This document shows, piece by piece, positions 35,815-44,968 of a DNA stretch of 64,000 nucleotides. Numbering within the stretch: position 1 is the stretch's first letter; each line of letters starts with the position of its first letter. Below the pieces are notes generated by a model. The model ran no database searches. It was not told the DNA's origin and was given only the letters and a program-made list of their open reading frames with translations. The translations under genes were made by a program, and so were the position numbers. Source of the stretch: Micromonospora chalcea (GTDB lineage Bacteria; Actinomycetota; Actinomycetes; Mycobacteriales; Micromonosporaceae); NCBI RefSeq assembly GCF_002926165.1, contig NZ_MAGP01000110.1, forward strand, positions 1 through 64,000. Direction: 5' to 3'.

Positions 35815-36827
35815 CCGGCGCGGCCGAGCCCGGGCTGACCGACCTCGCGCCCGACCAGCGGCTGCGCCGGCTGGAGCTGACGGTGACCCGGCGGCTCGAC
35901 GGCCTGCTGCACGGCCGGTACCGGGGCCTGCTGCCCGGGCCGGGCAGCGAGGCCGCCGGCAGCCGGGAGTACCGCCCCGGCGAGGACGAGGTACGCCGGA
36001 TGGACTGGGCGGTCACCGCCCGGACCACGGTGCCGCACGTCCGCCAGGTCGACGCGGACCGGGAACTGACCACCTGGCTGCTCGTCGACGCCAGCCCCAG
36101 CATGGAGTACGGCACCTCCACGCTGGACAAACGGGAGCTGGCGGTGGCCGCTGTGGCAGCGATCGGCTTCCTCACCGCCGGAGTCGGCAACCGGCTCGGC
36201 GCGCAGGTGCTCACGCCCGACGGGCTGCGCCGATTCCCGGCCCGCAGCGGGCGTACCCATCTGCTCGGGCTGCTCCGCGCGCTGCTCGGCGCTCCGCGTA
36301 CCGGCGACGGGCGGGACCCGGGCGGCGCGGGCGCGGCCGGCGCACGCCCGCCGGCCGCGGGGCCGGGCCTGGCCGACGGGCTGGACGGCCTCCAGCGCGT
36401 CGCCACCCGGCGCGGGCTCGTGGTGATCGTCTCCGACTTCCTCGACGAGCTGCCCGACGACCCGGACGCCGCGCCACCGCCCTGGGCGGCCGCGCTGCGC
36501 CGCCTCGCGGTACGGCACCAGGTGCTCGCGGTCGAGGTGACCGACCCGCGTGAGCTGGAACTGCCCGACGTCGGGCTGATCACGCTCGTCGACCCGGAGA
36601 GCGGCCGGCACCGCGAGGTGTGGACCGGCGATCCCGACCTGCGCGAGCGGTACGCGCGCGCCGCCGCCGAGCAGCGCGAGCAGGTACGCCACACGCTGCG
36701 CCGGGCCGGCGCCACCCACATGGCGCTGCGCACCGACCGGGACTGGTGCGCGGACGTGGTGCGGCACGTGCACGAGCAGCGCCGGCTGGCCACCGTGCCG
36801 GCCGCCGCCCGGGGAGGTGTCGCATGA
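35811..36827 (+). CDS. DUF58 domain protein
   Basis: A 338-residue soluble protein. The DUF58 signature is GSEAAGSREYRPGEDEVRRM (with an arginine-rich DWAVTART following), and the C-terminal part has a VWA-like fold (WLLVDASPSMEYG with the metal-site pattern DxSxS). It overlaps the MoxR gene by 4 bp and the next VWA gene by 4 bp. Such trios are known to work together; the client process is not known. Confidence 0.9.
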   Translation: MTGAAEPGLTDLAPDQRLRRLELTVTRRLDGLLHGRYRGLLPGPGSEAAGSREYRPGEDEVRRMDWAVTARTTVPHVRQVDADRELTTWLLVDASPSMEYGTSTLDKRELAVAAVAAIGFLTAGVGNRLGAQVLTPDGLRRFPARSGRTHLLGLLRALLGAPRTGDGRDPGGAGAAGARPPAAGPGLADGLDGLQRVATRRGLVVIVSDFLDELPDDPDAAPPPWAAALRRLAVRHQVLAVEVTDPRELELPDVGLITLVDPESGRHREVWTGDPDLRERYARAAAEQREQVRHTLRRAGATHMALRTDRDWCADVVRHVHEQRRLATVPAAARGGVA

Positions 36828-37783
36828 CCTGGCAGTCACCCGCCCGCCTCTGGCTGCTGCTCGCCGTCCTCGCGCTGGTCGCCGGCTATCTGGTGCTGCA
36901 ACGGCGGCAGAGCCGGTACGCGGTGCGCTTCACCAACCTGCGCCTGCTGGACCGGGTCGCCCCGCGCCGCCCGGCCTGGCGCCGGCACGTGCCGGCGGGC
37001 CTGTTCCTGGCCATGCTGGCGCTGCTCGTGGTCGGGTTCGCCCGCCCCGAGGCGGAGGTGCGGGTCCCCCGGGAACGGGCCACCGTGATGGTGGCTGTCG
37101 ACGTCTCCACCTCGATGCTCGCCGGTGACGTGGACCCGGACCGGCTGACAGCGGCCAAGGAGGCGGGCCGGCGGTTCGTCGACGGGCTGCCGGACGAGTT
37201 CAACGTCGGCCTCGTCGCGTTCGCCGGCAGCGCCGCGGTGCTGGTGCCGCCGAGCACCGACCGGGAGGCGCTGCACGACGGCATCGGGCGGCTGGCCGAG
37301 GGCATCACCGGCGTGCAGGGCACCGCGATCGGCGAGGCGATCAGCACCTCGCTGGGCGCGGTAAAGAGCCTTGACGCGACTGCCGCGAAGGACCCGCCGC
37401 CGGCCCGGATCATCATCCTCTCCGACGGCGCGAACACCTCCGGGATGGACCCGATCGAGGCGGCCGACCAGGCCGTCGCCGCCAAGGTGCCGGTGCACAC
37501 GATCTCCTTCGGCACGCCCGGGGGTTCGGTCGACCGGGGCGGCCGGGCGATCCAGGTGCCGGTGGACGGGCAGACGCTGCGGGCGGTCGCCGAGCAGACC
37601 GGTGGCGGCTTCCACGAGGCGTCCACGACCGCCGAGCTGAAGGACGTCTACGAGGACATCGGCACCTCCGTCGGCTACCGCACCGAACGGCAGGACATCT
37701 CGGCCCGCTTCATCGGCCTCGGGCTGGTCCTGGCGATGGGCGCCGCCGCCGGCTCGCTGCGGTGGTTCTCCCGGCTGCCCTGA
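36824..37783 (+). CDS. VWA-domain membrane protein (BatA-like)
   Basis: About 319 residues. Two N-terminal membrane segments (LWLLLAVLALVAGYLVL and AGLFLAMLALLVVGF) are followed by a VWA domain with the MIDAS motif DVSTSM and a TAKEAGRRF helix, and one C-terminal membrane segment near FIGLGLVLAMGAAAG. GGGGAGG supports ATG 36824, which overlaps the DUF58 stop. Third gene of the MoxR operon. Confidence 0.9.
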   Translation: MTWQSPARLWLLLAVLALVAGYLVLQRRQSRYAVRFTNLRLLDRVAPRRPAWRRHVPAGLFLAMLALLVVGFARPEAEVRVPRERATVMVAVDVSTSMLAGDVDPDRLTAAKEAGRRFVDGLPDEFNVGLVAFAGSAAVLVPPSTDREALHDGIGRLAEGITGVQGTAIGEAISTSLGAVKSLDATAAKDPPPARIIILSDGANTSGMDPIEAADQAVAAKVPVHTISFGTPGGSVDRGGRAIQVPVDGQTLRAVAEQTGGGFHEASTTAELKDVYEDIGTSVGYRTERQDISARFIGLGLVLAMGAAAGSLRWFSRLP

Positions 37784-37822
37784 CCCGCACACCACTACCG
37801 CACGACATGTGAGGAGCCAGGC

Positions 37823-38683
37823 ATGGCAGTGCAGACCGGACTCGGCGAGCCACGCGGACCGTGGTTCGTCTCGCCGGAGCTGGACCCGGACGGGCGCGGC
37901 CACCGGGACGTACCCGGGGGCGGGCCGGAGGCCGGACGGCGCAGCCTGCGGCACCGGCTGCTGAGCGTGGCGGCGGTGGTGGCGCTCTCCACCGTCTCCG
38001 GCGCGGTGGCCGGCACCTGGGCGGCCGACCAGGGCTCGCCGGGGCCGAGCGCGGCATCCGCCGCGCCGGTGCCCGCGGAACTGGTCACCGCCGCCGGCAA
38101 GACGGTGCCCGGCGTGGTCTCGGTGATGGTCGGGGGCCGATCCGGCGCGTCCGCGTCCGGCTCCGGATTCGCCATCGACAACGAGCAGCACATCGTCACA
38201 AACGACCACATCCTGGCCCGCGGCGGCTCGGGCGCGGTGACTGTGGAGACCTCGGACGGGCGTCGCTTCCCGGCCGAGGTGGTGGGCCGGGAACCCGCCA
38301 GCGACCTGGCCGTGCTCAAGGTGCCCGCGTCCGCCGGGCTGCCGCCGCTGCCGCTGGCCAAGGCGAACTCGACCCGGGTGGGGGAGCCGGTGCTCGCGGT
38401 CGGGTCGCCGCTCGGGCTCGCCGGGACCGTCACGGCCGGTATCGTCAGCGCGCTCAACCGGCAGGTGCGGATCGGCAACGGCCGGCACACGGCGGTGCAG
38501 ACCGACGCCTCCATCAACCCGGGCAACTCGGGCGGGCCGCTGGTGAACGCGCGCGGTGAGGTGGTCGGCGTGAACACCGCCATCGCCACCATCGACGGCA
38601 ACGGGTCGATCGGCATCGGCTTCGCCATCCCGATCGACCAGGTCCAGCAGACCGCCGACACCATCATCGGCCGGGGCGGCTGA
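37823..38683 (+). CDS. Membrane-anchored HtrA-like serine protease without PDZ
   Basis: A 286-residue protein with one membrane segment near residues 50-68 and an outside trypsin-like domain. The catalytic triad is visible: His in VTNDHIL (about 127), Asp in SDLAVLKV (about 160) and Ser in NPGNSGGPL (about 235). It lacks the C-terminal PDZ domain of DegP/HtrA. It follows the MoxR operon after a 39-bp gap and may be part of the same transcript and stress response. AGGAG lies upstream of the ATG. Confidence 0.9.
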   Translation: MAVQTGLGEPRGPWFVSPELDPDGRGHRDVPGGGPEAGRRSLRHRLLSVAAVVALSTVSGAVAGTWAADQGSPGPSAASAAPVPAELVTAAGKTVPGVVSVMVGGRSGASASGSGFAIDNEQHIVTNDHILARGGSGAVTVETSDGRRFPAEVVGREPASDLAVLKVPASAGLPPLPLAKANSTRVGEPVLAVGSPLGLAGTVTAGIVSALNRQVRIGNGRHTAVQTDASINPGNSGGPLVNARGEVVGVNTAIATIDGNGSIGIGFAIPIDQVQQTADTIIGRGG

Positions 38684-38835
38684 GTCACCGGGCGCGGTCT
38701 CCCGCGCGGGTTGCCTCGGCGCTTCGCGCGGCGCTGACCTGCACAAGCACTGCAAGATCGGTGCGAACTGTCGGATATCCGGCGTGGGATCATTGGGGCA
38801 TAGAAATATTACGCTGAGTATGGATACTGGCGGAG

Positions 38836-39132
38836 GTGGAGCAAGCTGTCATTGCGGCCCTCCTCGTGATGGGCCTGATCATCGGCGCCGGTGTCGGCGC
38901 GTCCTACGCGCGTGCGAAACGCGGCTGGACGGACTACCAGACGATCCGGACCAGCGTGCCGGGCGCCCGCCGCAACGCCTGGCTCGCGATTCGCGGCGTG
39001 GTCGTCAAGCTCGCGGTGATCGCCCTGCTGCTGGTCGGCGCGGCCGCGTACGCGGCCTCGGGCGGCGGCGAGGAACGGGCCGGTCCCACCCCGAGCGCCA
39101 CCCCCACCCCGAGTCACCGCGCCGGGCGCTAG
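38836..39132 (+). CDS. Small membrane protein of unknown function
   Basis: About 98 residues with two hydrophobic segments (VIAALLVMGLIIGAGVGA and LAVIALLLVGAAAYAA) separated by a basic stretch with RGWTDYQTIRTSVPGARRN, and a Thr/Pro-rich tail. GTG 38836 is directly after a GGAG, which is close for a ribosome binding site, so the start is tentative. An AT-rich patch (38790-38820) likely holds its promoter. No family recognised; the same strand continues with the GGQ protein 9 bp later. Confidence 0.6.
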   Translation: MEQAVIAALLVMGLIIGAGVGASYARAKRGWTDYQTIRTSVPGARRNAWLAIRGVVVKLAVIALLLVGAAAYAASGGGEERAGPTPSATPTPSHRAGR

Positions 39133-39141
39133 CCTCGGGGA

Positions 39142-39567
39142 GTGGACGACGGACTGCGGGTGACCGACCGGCTCGTGGTGCCCGCAGTCGAGCTGCGGGA
39201 ACGGTTCTCCCGGTCGTCCGGGCCCGGCGGCCAGGGGGTGAACACCACCGACTCGCGGGTGGAGCTGAGCTTCGACCTGGGCCGCTCGCCGAGCGTGCCG
39301 GAGACGTTGCGGGAACGGGCGCTGACCCGGCTCGCCGGTCGCCTGGTCGACGGCGTGCTGACCGTGACCGCCAGTGAACACCGCGCGCAACTGGCCAACC
39401 GGGAAGCGGCCCGGGAACGGATGGCGGCGCTGCTGCGCGAGGCCGTCGCCCCGCCGCCGAAGGCGCGCCGCCCGACCCGCCCCTCCCGTGGCGCCAAGGA
39501 GCGCCGGCTGGCCGAGAAGAAGCGTCAGTCCCAGCGCAAACGCGACCGCCGGGTGGACGGCGAGTGA
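39142..39567 (+). CDS. arfB: ArfB-like peptidyl-tRNA hydrolase (GGQ domain)
   Basis: A 141-residue release-factor-like protein. The GGQ is at residues 29-31 in RSSGPGGQGVNTTDSRVEL. The C-terminal ~40 residues are Arg/Lys-rich (RRPTRPSRGAKERRLAEKK), matching the tail that inserts into the mRNA channel of stalled ribosomes. Role: rescue of ribosomes stalled on non-stop mRNA. GTG 39142. Confidence 0.9.
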   Translation: MDDGLRVTDRLVVPAVELRERFSRSSGPGGQGVNTTDSRVELSFDLGRSPSVPETLRERALTRLAGRLVDGVLTVTASEHRAQLANREAARERMAALLREAVAPPPKARRPTRPSRGAKERRLAEKKRQSQRKRDRRVDGE

Positions 39568-39616
39568 CCGAAAAACGGTTGGACCGCCCGGCGCGCCGAC
39601 CGGAGAATTCCGCCCC

Positions 39617-40189
39617 GTGATCGACTTCTCCGTCAAGCCCACGCTCACCGGCGAGCGTGTGGCGCTGCGCCCGTTCCACGACGACGACCTGCCGGCGCTC
39701 GCGGAGATCCTGGCCGACCCGGAGGTGGTCCGGCTGACCGGCAGCCCGGCCGGCGAGACGTTCGAACCGGCCCGGTTGCGCGCCTGGTACGGCACCCGCA
39801 ACAGCCAGGACGACCGGCTCGACCTCGCGGTGGTGGACCGGGCCGGCGGCGCCTGCGTCGGCGAGGTGGTCCTCAACGAGTGGGACCGGGCCAACGCGAG
39901 CTGCAACTTCCGCACGCTGATCGGTCCCGGCGGCCGCGACCGCGGCCTCGGCACCGAGGCGGTGCGGCTGATCGTCGGGTACGGCTTCGAGCAGCTCGGC
40001 CTGCACCGCATCGGCCTGGAGGTGTTCGCGTTCAACCCGCGTGCCCGGCGCGCCTACGAGAAGGTGGGCTTCGTCGCCGAGGGGACGCTGCGGCAGGTGC
40101 TGCGCGACGGCGACGGCTGGGTGGACGCCACTGTCATGTCGATCCTCGCTCCGGAGTGGAACCGGCACCGGGGGCACCCGGAGGGTTGA
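39617..40189 (+). CDS. GNAT-family N-acetyltransferase
   Basis: About 190 residues. Begins GERVALRPFHDDDLPALAEI; the acetyl-CoA loop region is GRDRGLGTEAVRLIVGYGF, with LHRIGLEVFAFNPRARRAYE typical of the RimJ/RimL-like acetyltransferases. The substrate is unknown. GTG 39617 lies after CCGGAGAA. The frame upstream is open through the ArfB gene but does not code. Confidence 0.88.
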   Translation: MIDFSVKPTLTGERVALRPFHDDDLPALAEILADPEVVRLTGSPAGETFEPARLRAWYGTRNSQDDRLDLAVVDRAGGACVGEVVLNEWDRANASCNFRTLIGPGGRDRGLGTEAVRLIVGYGFEQLGLHRIGLEVFAFNPRARRAYEKVGFVAEGTLRQVLRDGDGWVDATVMSILAPEWNRHRGHPEG

Positions 40190-40201
40190 GCCGGAGGCGT
40201 C

Positions 40202-40211
40202 GAAGCGCTTC
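40202..40211. promoter_or_regulatory. GAAGCGCTTC box upstream of secreted hydrolase
   Basis: A perfect 10-bp dyad with a central GCGC, like LacI-family operators found near carbohydrate-active genes of actinobacteria. It lies 66 bp before the start codon of the SGNH/CBM2 gene. Confidence 0.4.
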
Positions 40212-40276
40212 AATGCGTACGGGAGCTTCAGGGCCGTCACCGACCACCACGTCACAGTGACAGGAGTCCCTTCCGC

Positions 40277-41410
40277 ATGTCCCGAAACCCCGTACGCGCC
40301 GCGCTGACCGCGCTCGCCGCGCTGCTACCGGTCCTCGCTCTCGGCCTCGCCCTCACCGCCACCACACCCCCGGCCGCCGCGGCGGCCACGCCGGTCCGCG
40401 TCATGCCACTGGGCGACTCCATCACCGGGTCGCCCGGCTGCTGGCGCGCCCTGCTCTGGAACCGCCTCCAGTCCACCGGCCACACCGACGTCGACTTCGT
40501 CGGCACGCTCGGGCCGCAGGGCTGCGGCGTGCCCTACGACGGCGACAACGAGGGCCACGGCGGCTACCTCGCGACGAACGTGGCCAACCAGAACCTGCTG
40601 CCCGGCTGGCTCGCCGCCACCCGCCCGGACGTCGTGCTCATGCACTTCGGCACCAACGACGTGTGGAGCAACATCGCGCCCGCCACGATCCTCGCCGCGT
40701 ACTCGAAGCTGGTGGACCAGATGCGGGCCGCCAACCCGGCCACGACCGTGCTGGTCGCGAAGATCATCCCGATGAACCCGGCGAGCTGCCCGGAGTGCGG
40801 CCAGCGGACCGTGGCGCTCAACTCGCTCATCGACGGCTGGGCGGCCGGGAAGACCACGGCCGCCTCCCCGATCGTGGTGGTCGACCAGTGGACCGGGTTC
40901 AGCACCGCCGCCGACACCTACGACGGGGTGCACCCGAACGCGGCCGGGGACCAGAAGATGTCCGACAGGTGGTACCCGGCGCTGGTCGCCGCGCTCGGCC
41001 GCGCCACGCCCGGCCCGACCACGTCCCCGACCGTCAGCCCCACGCCGTCGCCCACGCTCAGCCCGTCACCGACGACCAGCCCGTCGCCCACCGCGAGCCC
41101 GACGTCGGCGCCCGGCGGCTGCACCGCCACCTGGCGCCTCGCCGGTCAGTGGCCGGGCGGCTTCCAGGGGGAGGTGACAGTGCGCAACGACGGCGCCGCG
41201 CCGATCGCAGGCTGGACCGTGCGCTTCCCGCTCGCCGGCGGACAACGGATCAGCCAGGCGTGGAGCGCCGACGTGACGCAGAGCGGAACCACTGTGACCG
41301 CCCGGAACGCGAGCTGGAACGGCGCGCCGCCGCCGGCCGCCCAGACCACGTTCGGGTTCCTGGCCGAGGGAACCGCGCCGAGCCCGGCGCTGACCTGCGC
41401 GCCGAGCTGA
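40277..41410 (+). CDS. Secreted SGNH hydrolase with C-terminal CBM2
   Basis: A 377-residue secreted protein. A signal peptide covers about residues 1-38. The SGNH/GDSL domain follows, with PLGDSITGS (catalytic Ser), GTND and the catalytic Asp/His in DGVHPNAAGD. A ~35-residue Pro/Thr/Ser linker (repeats of SPTPSP) leads to a C-terminal family 2 carbohydrate-binding module (GCTATWRLAGQWPGGFQGEV, WTVRFPLAGGQRI, NASWNG). The layout resembles carbohydrate esterases (acetyl-xylan esterase-like) that act on plant cell wall polymers. AGGAG supports the ATG. Confidence 0.92.
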   Translation: MSRNPVRAALTALAALLPVLALGLALTATTPPAAAAATPVRVMPLGDSITGSPGCWRALLWNRLQSTGHTDVDFVGTLGPQGCGVPYDGDNEGHGGYLATNVANQNLLPGWLAATRPDVVLMHFGTNDVWSNIAPATILAAYSKLVDQMRAANPATTVLVAKIIPMNPASCPECGQRTVALNSLIDGWAAGKTTAASPIVVVDQWTGFSTAADTYDGVHPNAAGDQKMSDRWYPALVAALGRATPGPTTSPTVSPTPSPTLSPSPTTSPSPTASPTSAPGGCTATWRLAGQWPGGFQGEVTVRNDGAAPIAGWTVRFPLAGGQRISQAWSADVTQSGTTVTARNASWNGAPPPAAQTTFGFLAEGTAPSPALTCAPS

Positions 41411-41434
41411 CCGTCGCGTGCCGGCCGGCCCCGC

Positions 41435-42319
41435 TCAGCGGTGGTCGGCCGGCACCGCCCGGTCCAGCGCGGCCAGCAGCCGGGCGCGCAACCCGGCGGC
41501 ACGCTCGGCGAACCCGCGCTGCGCGGCGGCGTACTCGGCCCGGCCCTCCGGCGTCTCCACCGGCACCGGCGGGTAGCCCAGGGCGGCCAGGTCGTACGGG
41601 CTGGCACGCATGTCCAGCGTCCGGATCTCCCGGGCCAGCTCGAAGCAGTCCGCCACGAGTTCCGAGCAGACCAGCGGCGACAGCTTGTACGCCCACTTGT
41701 AGAGATCCATGTTGGCGTGCAGGCAACCCGGCTGCTCCAGCGCGTGCTGGCTGTCCCGGGTCGGCTGGAGCACGTTCAGCGGGCGGGCCGGCGCGGTGAA
41801 GAACCGGAACGCGTCGAAGTGGCTGCACCGCACGCCGCGCTCCTCGACCACCGCCGCCGTCGCCGCCGGGCTCAGCCGCAGCGGCCAGGAGTTGTGCCGT
41901 ACCTGCTCCTGGGTCTGCCGGTAGACCATCGCCCACTCGTGCATGCCGAAGCAGCCGAACTGCGCCGGGCGTCCGGCGGTCGCCGCCAGCAGCGTACGGA
42001 TCCAGGCGATCGACTCGGCGCGCCGCGCGCGTACCCGATCGGTATCGAGGGTGAGCCCGGCGGCGCAGGCGGTGTAGTCCGGGCCGAAACCGGCCGGGTC
42101 GGCGTCGCGCAGCGTCACGCCCGCGCCCGGGTGCCAGCGGCGCAGCTGGGCCGGCCGGTGCGAGTAGTAGGTGAAGAGGAAGTCCTCCACCGGATGCTTC
42201 ACGCCCGCCCGGCGGCGGCCGAGATGCGGCGTCAGCCAGGCGTCCACCCGCTGCTCGTGGGCGGCCCGGCGCGCCTGCCAGTCGGCGACGTCGAGCGCGG
42301 GGGCGAGGGCGGCGGTCAC
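41435..42319 (-). CDS. Predicted 3-methyladenine DNA glycosylase
   Basis: A 294-residue soluble protein. RVDAWLTPHLGRRRAGVKHP and VEDFLFTYYSHRPAQLRRWH, with later CFGMHEWAMVYRQ and ASPYDLAALGYPPVPVETPE, match actinobacterial proteins generally annotated as 3-methyladenine DNA glycosylase. I know of no biochemical proof for that family label. GTG 42319 is the start. Its 3' end faces the CBM2 gene (convergent). Confidence 0.75.
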   Translation of the reverse strand: MTAALAPALDVADWQARRAAHEQRVDAWLTPHLGRRRAGVKHPVEDFLFTYYSHRPAQLRRWHPGAGVTLRDADPAGFGPDYTACAAGLTLDTDRVRARRAESIAWIRTLLAATAGRPAQFGCFGMHEWAMVYRQTQEQVRHNSWPLRLSPAATAAVVEERGVRCSHFDAFRFFTAPARPLNVLQPTRDSQHALEQPGCLHANMDLYKWAYKLSPLVCSELVADCFELAREIRTLDMRASPYDLAALGYPPVPVETPEGRAEYAAAQRGFAERAAGLRARLLAALDRAVPADHR

Positions 42320-42353
42320 GCACCCCAGGGTACGACCGCCGCCCGTCGCCGGG

Positions 42354-43772
42354 TCACGGCACGTCCACCCGCACGCCCGCGGAGAAGACGCCGCTGCGCA
42401 GCTCCAGCCGCTTCGGCGGCTCGTCGCCGCGCATCGTGAACACCAGTGGCAGCAGCACCCGCCGCCCGGCGGCCACCGGCTGGGAGAACACGTCCCGGCC
42501 GAGGTTCGCCACCCGGGTCGCGTCCTCGTCGGCGGCCACCCAGTTCCCGCTCGGCAGGTACGCGCGCTGCAACTGCCCGTGCCAGGTCTGGTCCTCGTTC
42601 GTGACGTTGCGCACCCCGACCGTGGCCAGACAGGGGCGTCCGCCGCCGGGCGCCGCCGGCAGGACGTCCGCGCCGCAGCTCACCCGGTAGACGGTGAACT
42701 CGAACGCGGTCTCCCGCAGCGGCTGGCCCAACGCGCCGGTGACGCTGCTGCCCACCCACGCGCCGCTCGTCGGCTGCTTGGTGGTGTCCATCGCCGCCAC
42801 CCGCTGCGTGGCCGACCAGGCCGCCGCGCCGACCACCCCGGCCAGCACCGCCGCCGCCACGCCCACCACCAGCCAGACCGGCGGCCGGCGACGGCGGCTC
42901 GCGGGCGCCGGCACCGCAGTACGCGGATAGACCGTGCCCCGTTCGGCCGGGCTGCCCTGCCCCGGGACGCCGCTTCCCGGCGCGCCGGCACCGGCGGACA
43001 TCGCCCCGCCTCCGGACAGGCCGGTGCCCGCCGTCGCGGCCGTGCGCCGGCGGCGGCGCCACAGGGCCCACCACAGCACGCCCGCGGTCACCACCAGCAA
43101 CGCGGTGAACGCGGCAAGCAGCACCGGTGGCCGCCGCCAGGCCGGGGCGGCCGTCACCTGCGCCGCCGGGGCCGTCGCGGCCCCCACCCAGGTCGCCGTG
43201 GCGCAGTCGTACGGGCGCGTGCCGTCGGTGCCGTAGACGCAGGTGGGCGCGGTCACCGACCGGCCCGGGCCGGGAACCGACAGCGCGGTGTGCAACGTGG
43301 TGGTGCTCTTCGCCGGCAGGCGCAGCCGCCACGTCACCTCCCCGGCGTTGGACCCGGCGGGCCGGGTGGTCCGCCCGCCGCCGGTCACCGTGGTGGCCCG
43401 CGACCCGCTCGGCAGCTCCTGCCGCACCATCGTGTCGACCGGCGCCGTGCCGGCGTTGCGGACCTCGATCCGGTAACCCGGCGCCGGAGTGCCCGCCGCG
43501 CCGACCGCCACGCTCACCGGCGGCATCGACGGGCGGACCGGCGCCGGGCCGGTGGTCGGCACCGCCGGCGGGACCGCCGGCACGCCGGTCGGGATCGGGG
43601 TCGCCCCCGCGCCGGGCAGGGCGACCGGGACGGCGGCTGCGGCTGGAGCCGGTCGGGCGGGGGTTTCGGCCGCGCGGGGCGTCGCCGGGGACAGCGCCGG
43701 TACGGCGGCGATGACGCCGAGGCAGTTCACGAACACTGCCAGGGCCTTGTGGTGTCGTCTCGATGCAGGCAT
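42354..43772 (-). CDS. Hypothetical exported membrane protein
   Basis: A 472-residue protein. A signal-like N-terminus is followed by a Pro/Ala-rich stretch, a DUF11-like beta domain (APGYRIEVRNAGTAPVDTMV), a membrane segment near residue 220 followed by RRRRR, a Gly/Pro-rich linker, a second membrane segment (WLVVGVAAAVLAGVVGAAAW) and a C-terminal beta-rich domain resembling DUF4352 (FEFTVYRVSCGADV, GVRNVTNEDQTWHGQLQ). Function unknown. ATG 43772 is the start. The 213-bp gap upstream to the FAH gene holds nothing I recognise. Confidence 0.75.
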   Translation of the reverse strand: MPASRRHHKALAVFVNCLGVIAAVPALSPATPRAAETPARPAPAAAAVPVALPGAGATPIPTGVPAVPPAVPTTGPAPVRPSMPPVSVAVGAAGTPAPGYRIEVRNAGTAPVDTMVRQELPSGSRATTVTGGGRTTRPAGSNAGEVTWRLRLPAKSTTTLHTALSVPGPGRSVTAPTCVYGTDGTRPYDCATATWVGAATAPAAQVTAAPAWRRPPVLLAAFTALLVVTAGVLWWALWRRRRRTAATAGTGLSGGGAMSAGAGAPGSGVPGQGSPAERGTVYPRTAVPAPASRRRRPPVWLVVGVAAAVLAGVVGAAAWSATQRVAAMDTTKQPTSGAWVGSSVTGALGQPLRETAFEFTVYRVSCGADVLPAAPGGGRPCLATVGVRNVTNEDQTWHGQLQRAYLPSGNWVAADEDATRVANLGRDVFSQPVAAGRRVLLPLVFTMRGDEPPKRLELRSGVFSAGVRVDVP

Positions 43773-43985
43773 ACCAACGAACCTCCGGAACCGAAGCTAT
43801 GGGCCGGGCCCCGCCGGGCGGGTACGAAGCCGCCATTCCCGCCCCGTCCGGCGCGATCCGGCGTACCCTGCCGCTCTCTCGCCGGTCCCGGCGCCGGCGG
43901 GCGGCGAGGGGTGCGGCGCGGGCCGCCGGGCGCGCTGCCTGCCGGTGTCCGACGGGCGCCGCGCGGGCGGGGATAGATTGGCCGG

Positions 43986-44789
43986 GTGCGTATCGCTCGT
44001 TTCGCTCATGCCAAGGGAATGTCGTTCGGGGTCGTCGAGGGCGAGCCGGAGGCCGGGCCGCAGGGCCTGACCATCGCCGAGATCGAGGGCCACCCGTTCG
44101 GGCAGATCCAGTTCTCCGGCGCCCGCTGGGCGCTCTCCGACGTCCGGCTGCTGTCGCCGATCCTGCCCAGCAAGGTGGTCTGCGTCGGCCGCAACTACGC
44201 CGAGCACGCCGCCGAACACGGCAGCGAGGTGCCGAAGGAGCCGCTGCTCTTCCTCAAGCCGTCCACGTCGGTCATCGGTCCGCGCGACGCGATCCGGCTG
44301 CCGATCTTCTCCAAGCAGGTCGAGCACGAGGCGGAACTCGCCGTGGTGATCGGCGCTCCGGGCGCCCGCCGGGCCGACCGGGCCGCCGCCGAGCGGGCCA
44401 TCTTCGGCTACACCTGCGCCAACGACGTCACCGCGCGGGACCTCCAGCGCTCCGACGGCCAGTGGACCCGCGCCAAGGGCTTCGACTCGTTCTGCCCGAT
44501 CGGGCCGTGGATCACCACCGGGCTCGACGTGAGCGACCTGGAGATCCGGTGTGAGGTGGGCCGCAACCCGGAGGAGATGGAGGTACGCCAGCTCGGCCGG
44601 ACCAAGGACATGGTGTTCGACGTACCGGGCCTGGTGTCGTACATCTCGCACGTGATGACGCTGCTGCCCGGCGACGTGGTCCTGACCGGCACGCCGGCGG
44701 GGGTTAGTCCGCTCACCGAGGGGGATACGGTCACCGTGCGGATCCAGGGGATCGGGGAGCTCAGCAACCCGGTGGTCCCTGTCGCCTGA
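43986..44789 (+). CDS. Fumarylacetoacetate hydrolase family protein
   Basis: A 267-residue FAH-fold enzyme. Seen: KVVCVGRNYAEHAAEHGSEV, the metal-binding acidic cluster in VEHEAELAVVIG, NDVTARDLQ and TGTPAGVSPL. Members hydrolyse C-C bonds or decarboxylate keto acids; the substrate is unknown (acylpyruvase or oxaloacetate decarboxylase-like). GTG 43986. In mycobacteria and streptomycetes this gene is followed by gltX, which is absent here; tRNA genes follow instead. Confidence 0.93.
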   Translation: MRIARFAHAKGMSFGVVEGEPEAGPQGLTIAEIEGHPFGQIQFSGARWALSDVRLLSPILPSKVVCVGRNYAEHAAEHGSEVPKEPLLFLKPSTSVIGPRDAIRLPIFSKQVEHEAELAVVIGAPGARRADRAAAERAIFGYTCANDVTARDLQRSDGQWTRAKGFDSFCPIGPWITTGLDVSDLEIRCEVGRNPEEMEVRQLGRTKDMVFDVPGLVSYISHVMTLLPGDVVLTGTPAGVSPLTEGDTVTVRIQGIGELSNPVVPVA

Positions 44790-44896
44790 TTCGCTCCGAT
44801 GCCTCGTTTCCGCTGGTCAGGTGGGTTTCGAGGGGTTGGATTTGGCCTGTCGGCACCGGGAGGGTAAAGTTCATTCCCGGCGCCGCAAGGGGCCAA

Positions 44897-44968
44897 TGGG
44901 GTATGGGGTAATTGGCAGCCCGACTGATTCTGGTTCAGTTAGTCTAGGTTCGAGTCCTGGTACCCCAG
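44897..44968 (+). tRNA. tRNA-Gln (CUG)
   Basis: 72 nt. Acceptor TGGGGTA (44897-44903) pairs with TACCCCA (44961-44967). Anticodon stem ACTGA/TCAGT encloses CTG at 44930-44932. T-loop GTTCGAGTC. No encoded CCA. Confidence 0.95.
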
